Shown here one piece after another: positions 60,601 to 64,000 of a stretch of 64,000 nucleotides of DNA (within the stretch, counting starts at the first letter, position 1; the number at the start of each line of letters is the position of its first letter). The DNA is taken from positions 17,881,951 to 17,945,950 of the forward strand of contig CM063504.1 in the NCBI GenBank assembly GCA_032207245.1, in the 5' to 3' direction. Below the pieces are notes generated by a model, which saw only the letters and a program-made list of their open reading frames with translations, had not been told where the DNA came from and searched no databases. The position numbers and the translations under genes are program-made. The stretch comes from Pardosa pseudoannulata (lineage: Eukaryota; Arthropoda; Arachnida; Araneae; Lycosidae).

Positions 60601-63229
60601 CCACAATATTCATCCTTTGTTTTCTCATAGAACATAAATGATTAACCAAATCAACTTGTTTCTCTTGCAGAGCCATATCTATCATACTGTCTAACAAAAT
60701 AGTAGTACCAGTACGCCCAATACCAGCACTGAAACAAAATTTAACATTTAGTTTATAAATACTATATTAAATATAAGACTTGACATAATAAACTCTTGAT
60801 TAACTGGTATCGTTAGGAAATACCTCGTACCAGATAAGCAAATACCATAAATAATTGAATTTATACAAATTTTGATAAAGTTTCCAAAAAATGATAGAAA
60901 ATATAAAATTATACTATATGGTATTAATAATTTAATACAAAAGAAAACGAATAAACATAAATTTTAATGTTATTTAGATTTATAATGAATACAACACAAA
61001 AAAGTAGTTTAATTCACTGTTTTGTGAAGAAATGATAGATGTCTTTTTTCCTCTTTCATTTACTCTTAAACCAATTTTACAACACAATTTTCTTAAAATA
61101 TTTTTTTCTGTAGGTGTGTTTTTATCATCTTGCTTCAAGTAATTAACTCCTCAGAATGTACTAATGCATCACTATCTTAATTTTTGAGGTGTTACAAGAT
61201 TTTTTTCCCTCCACTTTCAGGTCACTGTTTGAAATTCCATCTTTCTTCTGAACCACTACTGACACAACATCATTGTCACTTTTAAATTTCCCAACATTTC
61301 AATTACAAATTTTCTTCAATATAAGTTACACTGTATCTTCATCCACAATTTTAGAACAGTCTTACTTTCTCAAACTTTCTGATATTTTTCTCTGAAAATC
61401 AGTACTATTGTAGTCTTCTGTAAGAGTGTTTGCTGTAGGAATGTTTTTGTTTTATTTATCTTAGATAATTTACAACCCAGATAATTCAACTCTGGTTAAT
61501 CAAGCATCTACAGTTTGTATTTAACAATTTAGCACTTTCTGACATAAATTCTATCTTTTTGTGGCATTCACCTTTATGATGGACTAGTCATTTTGCTAAC
61601 TCTCAAAAGACCTGCTGTTGTTCTTTGTATAAAAATGGTCTTCCAATGTAGATGTGGGTCAGAGATTACTGTAGAAAAATATCTTCCCTAAAAAAATTCC
61701 CATAACACTTTGGCTAGTTTACTAATCAACTAGATATAGCATTGTGTAAGTAACAACCTTACATGGAACCCCCAGTGTTTAATTTCCAAACAGGCTTGGT
61801 TCTCAGTTTATCTACCAACTAAAGGGATGAAAGGTTGAGTCAATCTTGCCCAGCCCAGAGATTTGTATGTTTTTACTCATCTCCAAAATTTTGCAAACTT
61901 TATTTACTTTTCACCATTATGTTTTATTCCTTTTATTTTTTTAAACTTTTGTTAATTTTTGCTAATTTGGCAACTTTTTGTCACCAACGAGAACATATCA
62001 CCAAAAAACACATGTATTACATCTGTTCCATGGATTTGTGTGTAAGCCAATCCACCCCCCATCCCCAACCATACACACACACTTTAGATCTATAGAAAGC
62101 TCCAAAAATTCTTGGCTTATACATGGAACTATACATTAGATTATTTGAGATACTACCTGCATTTAAAATTGTAATTTTGTATATGTCTTAAATTAAAATA
62201 ATATATGTAAAAATATATTTATATATAAATCTTCAAGTACATTTCAATAATAATATCCAAGTATCCAATTTTGTTCTTAGAAAAAAATTTTTCAGCTCTC
62301 CTTATTTTCATATTTTTGTTCAGTAATAACTTTCAAAAATTGCTTCTCATTGCTTTAAAAATGTCTGCTATAAAAGGGTACTTTAAAATGCTTTAAGTGT
62401 TCATAATGGTAGATTTCAACATATGCATAGAGTTTACCCAAAGAGAGTTTCTTTTACTTTACTGTGTCAGGGAACAATTTTAACCTGTTGTGTTGCTGCC
62501 CCATTGGTCTTTTGTTCATTTATGAATAATAAAAGTTGTCAAAAAGACCAGACGGTAAAAATGTTGATAAAATCTTTTTGTGAGCCATTTGTAGTTGTCA
62601 TTATTTTGTTATTACTTATACTGACTTACTCGGACTTAAAATCACATAATAGGCTCAGTAAGAAAGAATAATCTATATCAAGGATTTCATTTTAAACCTC
62701 CAAAAGAAACATCATGAGCTTGAGATGGCTTAGTGGTCAGGATGCAGAACTAGAACCCTACATTGCTGAATTTGGATCTGAGAAGTATATAAAACATCTG
62801 TCTGTACACCCATAAAACATTCAGGATAAATCTGTATGCCTGGATGTCCTCTTGCAGGGAAGTTAGCAGGAAGGAGAATCAGAAGTAAAAATTTCCGTTC
62901 CTTTCGATGACTGAAAAAATGCATTACATCTATCCCAGTCCTTTTTCAAGTTTAGTTGAAAAAGTATGGAGAAAAAAATAAGATTTATTTTTTTTCAGCA
63001 TAAATTTTAATTTGTTAAAAAAGATAATCATATACTTTTCAAATCAGAAGAAAAAGCAAGTAACATTAGAACTCAAATACCTGCAGTGAACTATGATCGG
63101 GGCATCATCATCTGGTTTGTAGCAACGTGTTTTTTTCAAATAATTTCCAAATGGTGTTGGATTTGAAGGAGCCCCATGATCTGGCCAAGATGTAAAATGA
63201 AACTGTTTTACTTCTCTTAATTCATCATC
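46110..63229 (-). CDS. Receptor-type protein tyrosine phosphatase, 3' part (end of D1, complete D2)
   Basis: This removes phosphate from tyrosines at the cytoplasmic face of the plasma membrane. Exons in transcription order are 63229-63081, 60728-60593, 60182-60033, 59891-59792, 59297-59233, 56433-56299, 54733-54608, 52575-52421, 50371-50236 and 46169-46110. They total 1,212 nt (403 residues plus stop), with GT-AG junctions and consistent phases. D1 shows the WPD loop ([10 protein letters not shown]), the P-loop [10 protein letters not shown] and a Q-loop region. A linker leads to D2, with [24 protein letters not shown], a degenerate P-loop and the closing [13 protein letters not shown]. The order and the ILPPDKARPVL segment resemble tandem-domain receptors of the PTPRK/M/T and PTPRA groups. 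The subfamily is not settled. The ectodomain, membrane segment and start of D1 lie beyond the right edge. Confidence 0.92.
46218..46300. repeat. (TA)n/(CA)n compound microsatellite
   Basis: TGTGTGTATATATA, a CACACACA section, then about 38 bp of TA repeat. It starts about 50 bp upstream (minus strand) of the phosphatase terminal exon. Confidence 0.9.
46904..47048. repeat. Short (TA)n tracts
   Basis: Two TA runs, at about 46912-46933 and 47027-47044, lie either side of about 90 bp of ordinary sequence. Confidence 0.8.
47507..48152. mobile_element. DNA transposon relic with CAGTGGCTACTC / GTGACTGCCCTG ends
   Basis: The left end CAGTGGCTACTC and the right end read inward CAGGGCAGTCAC are imperfect inverted termini. 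ACCCTGATATTTT near the left end and CATCCTGATATTTTCC near the right end are further internal echoes. It contains a C-rich run at 48043-48061. It resembles the element at 24824. No coding region. Confidence 0.45.
48575..48619. repeat. (TA)n microsatellite
   Basis: About 45 bp of TA repeat within the last phosphatase intron. Confidence 0.9.
48985..49180. repeat. Dispersed ACCATATATTTC repeat, copy
   Basis: TACCATATATTTCCATATATAAG begins a block that resembles 56797-57000, including a shared TTTCCAATCAAATT phrase near its end. Confidence 0.5.
49640..49885. repeat. Dispersed repeat, inverted copy
   Basis: Matches 61885-62135 along most of its length: TTTACTTTTCACCATTATG, then CAAAAAACACATGTATTA, a pyrimidine-rich C tract and AATATATGGTA. 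Read on the minus strand it begins TACCATATATTTCCC like the copy at 48985. Confidence 0.7.
50236..50371 (-). CDS. Phosphatase exon: degenerate D2 P-loop
   Basis: Joined to the previous exon it reads [17 protein letters not shown]. Aligned to HCxxGxxRTG, the Cys and both Gly are present, His is Val, and the catalytic Arg is Ala. It then continues [19 protein letters not shown]. Confidence 0.9.
51400..52090 (+). pseudogene. Non-LTR retrotransposon (LINE) reverse transcriptase C-terminal relic
   Basis: Translated fragments read [16 protein letters not shown], then [21 protein letters not shown] text, [37 protein letters not shown] and RSQMTWKR. These are the thumb and downstream region of invertebrate LINE reverse transcriptases, with the W-I-G-H-V-L-R-M and G-R-P-x-x-T-W-R-R landmarks. 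It is broken by stops and frameshifts and truncated at the 5' side. It lies in a phosphatase intron in the opposite orientation. Confidence 0.75.
52421..52575 (-). CDS. Phosphatase exon: D2 WPD-equivalent region and P-loop Cys
   Basis: Encodes [17 protein letters not shown], where the usual W-P-D/E is replaced by W-T-S, and ends SITTVVC plus two bases. The general acid is therefore missing. Confidence 0.88.
52806..53160 (+). mobile_element. tRNA-derived SINE in a phosphatase intron
   Basis: GTAGCTCAGTTGGCAAAGG is a near-perfect tRNA A box. AGTTCAGGCCTTGAACC at the expected distance is a degraded B box. The body continues for about 250 bp with no coding frame. Confidence 0.65.
53373..53619. 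mobile_element. TTAA-flanked piggyBac-type MITE, 247 bp
   Basis: TTAA at 53373-53376 is followed by CCCTCTCACAGTCAAAC. CCTTGACAGTCAGAGGA is followed by TTAA at 53616-53619. The ends are inverted with about three mismatches over 16 bp. No coding region. Confidence 0.7.
54608..54733 (-). CDS. Phosphatase exon: D2 core
   Basis: Encodes [19 protein letters not shown], equivalent to Q-Y-W-P-x-x-G-x-x-x-Y-G-D in active domains. The donor GTAAGA is preferred over an overlapping GTGTAA because only it keeps the frame. Confidence 0.92.
55900..56025. repeat. hAT-type terminus fragment
   Basis: ATATTGGGAACCACTGATG carries TGGGAACCACTG, the inward-read terminus of many hAT elements. The partner end was not found. 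Confidence 0.4.
56299..56433 (-). CDS. Phosphatase exon: D2 core
   Basis: Encodes [19 protein letters not shown] and [12 protein letters not shown], the conserved Q-x-P-L-x-x-T-x-x-D-F-W block. Confidence 0.93.
56797..57000. repeat. Dispersed ACCATATATTTC repeat, copy
   Basis: CACCATATATTTCTGTACATAA starts a block related to that at 48985. It directly abuts the hAT element at 57002. Confidence 0.5.
57002..57944 (-). mobile_element. hAT element relic with GGGCTGTCCAAYTG termini, about 940 bp
   Basis: The left end CAGGGCTGTCCAACTG and the right end read inward TTGGGCTGTCCAATTGG are inverted. Both are followed inward by GC-rich GGGCC/CGGCCCGC text, as in Charlie-like elements. Inside is a minus-strand transposase fragment. 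The flanks do not show a clean 8-bp duplication. Confidence 0.75.
57175..57860 (-). pseudogene. hAT transposase fragment (GTF2IRD2-like)
   Basis: The best frame (57364-57753) reads [32 protein letters not shown] and [20 protein letters not shown]. It resembles the region before the dimerisation domain in GTF2IRD2/Charlie8-type hAT transposases. Adjacent pieces at 57754-57850 ([20 protein letters not shown]) and below 57360 are in other frames or broken. It is a non-functional relic inside a phosphatase intron. Confidence 0.7.
59233..59297 (-). CDS. Phosphatase exon: D2 start
   Basis: Completes P and encodes [20 protein letters not shown], the D-Y-I-N-A region. 22 codons when joined, leaving phase 0. 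Confidence 0.9.
59792..59891 (-). CDS. Phosphatase exon: linker to D2
   Basis: Encodes [15 protein letters not shown] and [12 protein letters not shown], equivalent to the K-N-R-x-x-x-I-L-P segment before D2 (the KNRY motif in active domains). Confidence 0.9.
60033..60182 (-). CDS. Phosphatase exon: end of D1 and interdomain linker
   Basis: Starts [19 protein letters not shown], the usual Q-Y-x-F-x-x-x-A-L-x-E end of a catalytic domain, and runs into a charged linker. Phase 0 on both sides. Confidence 0.92.
60593..60728 (-). CDS. Phosphatase exon: D1 P-loop completion
   Basis: Begins by completing Ser and then AGIGRTG, so the full signature [10 protein letters not shown] is intact including Arg. 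It continues with [16 protein letters not shown] and [12 protein letters not shown]. The donor is GTGAGT. Confidence 0.95.
60786..61513 (-). mobile_element. pogo/Tigger-type relic, about 730 bp
   Basis: The left end AACTCTTGATTAACTGG and the right end read inward CTGTAGATGCTTGATTAACC are imperfect inverted termini. On the minus strand broken frames give [19 protein letters not shown] and [17 protein letters not shown] text. This resembles the basic-hydrophobic tail of Tigger transposases, which usually ends in S-I-x-x-F-F. Heavily decayed. Confidence 0.6.
61885..62135. repeat. Dispersed repeat, copy matching 49640-49885
   Basis: TTTACTTTTCACCATTATG, CAAAAAACACATGTATTAC, a C-rich tract and CTTATACATGGAACTATA run parallel to the first copy. 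Confidence 0.7.
62712..62940 (+). mobile_element. tRNA-derived SINE
   Basis: GAGATGGCTTAGTGGTCAGG resembles an A box. AATTTGGATCTGA sits at B-box distance. The body continues to about 62940. Confidence 0.55.
63081..63229 (-). CDS. Phosphatase exon: WPD loop and start of D1 P-loop
   Basis: Encodes [15 protein letters not shown] and ends PIIVHC plus two bases. The Asp of WPD is the general acid and Cys of HC the nucleophile. The donor is GTATTT, phase 2. Confidence 0.93.
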
Positions 63230-63239
63230 CTGAAAATAT

Positions 63240-63480
63240 TAAAATAAAGATTATTACATGTAGTATATTTATCATAGTATATAAGTAGAAGTATGTGCAT
63301 GAACTTATACAATATGTATAAATATACTGCATGGTATATTTATACATATTGTATAAGATCTAAATATATTACATATAAAGAATATATTCTCTTAATATAT
63401 TATATATAAGAGAATATTACATATAAAGAATATATATTGAGAAAATTATAAATCCTCATCTTATATTTGCTTACCTATAT
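63240..63480. repeat. Hairpin-rich TATA/ATATT repeats
   Basis: The phrase TATACAATATGTATAAATAT is followed closely by its near-inverted form ending TATACATATTGTATAAG. ATATATTACATATAAAGAAT-like units then repeat to about 63440. Low-complexity DNA in the most 5' visible phosphatase intron. Confidence 0.5.
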
Positions 63481-63790
63481 GGTAATTTATTTGTTACTTT
63501 GTCCTATGTGAGTACAACTTTACATCAATGCATTATTGTTATTTTACTGCAGCAATGAACTTATCTTTATGAGTAATTATTTGTAACTTGAGTTTAGTTT
63601 ATTTACTATATATATTTTTGGAAACTGTATCCTTAAAACATTTTATAACCACAAGGTTAAACGTAATAAAATTTTTATTTATTTATATTTCTTAATTTTA
63701 GATACAACAGTTATTTTTTCAATGTACATAACTTCATTTTTGGGATGGTGGGGTGATTTTAAGATATCAAATAAGTACATTAATATTTTA

Positions 63791-63960
63791 ATTGTCTGCC
63801 CAGATTGTATAGTGGTTAGAGCATTGTGCTTCCACCCAATGGGTTTGGGTTTGATCCTGAATAAAGGATTTGGGTGTTGACCCCTCATAGAAAGCAATGT
63901 TGCCCTACCTATATGGTGATCCCATAATAAAAAGGGCAACAAATCAGCAGATTGTGTAGT
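63791..63960 (+). mobile_element. tRNA-derived SINE
   Basis: GTATAGTGGTTAGAGC is an excellent A box. GGGTTTGATCCTG, about 35 bp later, is a good B box. The remainder (CCCCTCATAGAAAGCAATG...) is not tRNA and so marks a SINE, not a tRNA gene. Confidence 0.7.
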
Positions 63961-64000
63961 AAAATGCTAAAAAAAATTGTGTTCAATAGTTATGAAAATA

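Noticed and set aside
63791..63865. Possible functional tRNA gene
   Set aside because: The A and B boxes are good, but the acceptor stem does not pair and unrelated sequence continues, so it is a SINE head.

Overview
This is an AT-rich, intron-rich animal nuclear window with three protein-coding loci among many decayed transposable elements. I infer an arthropod, plausibly a chelicerate such as a spider. The reasons are the long AT-rich GT-AG introns, the mix of pogo/Tigger, hAT, Tc1/mariner, piggyBac-type and Ginger-like relics, several tRNA-derived SINEs, and a mariner-type relic whose C-terminal wording I associate with spider elements. The species assignment is low confidence and no database was consulted.

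Layout. (1) 1-316 (+) is the last coding exon of a NIM1-type AMPK-related kinase, ending in a CaaX-like tail with a poly(A) signal 20 bp after the stop. (2) About 340-18,850 is repeat territory: three TG...CA elements with TGTAACG/CGTTACA ends (solo-LTR-like), a 386-bp TTAA-flanked MITE, two inverted hAT 3' ends, a pogo/Tigger relic, SINEs, two copies of a 470-bp TIR element (one split by a 285-bp solo LTR with a perfect 5-bp target duplication), a broken mariner-type transposase, and long (AT)n arrays. (3) 19,058-40,036 (+) is a complete PAIP1 orthologue in 10 coding exons (1,260 nt, 419 aa), with two PAM2-like motifs, a MIF4G-type core and an acidic C-terminal PABP-binding tail. Its introns hold a 1,128-bp Ginger-like element and other relics. 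(4) 46,110-63,229 (-) is the 3' part (10 exons, 1,212 coding nt) of a receptor-type protein tyrosine phosphatase: the end of catalytic domain D1, with intact WPD and [10 protein letters not shown] loops, and a complete D2 with a degenerate P-loop. Its 5' part lies beyond the right edge. PAIP1 and the phosphatase converge, with both 3' UTRs inside about 40.0-46.1 kb.

The three genes are not an operon-like system. PAIP1 acts in poly(A)-dependent translation, the NIM1-type protein is a kinase, and the phosphatase is a membrane signalling enzyme. NIM1K and PAIP1 are both on human 5p12, so their neighbourhood here may be ancient microsynteny. The other notable points are the doubled PAM2-like motif, the inactive-looking D2, and several elements with readable insertion histories.
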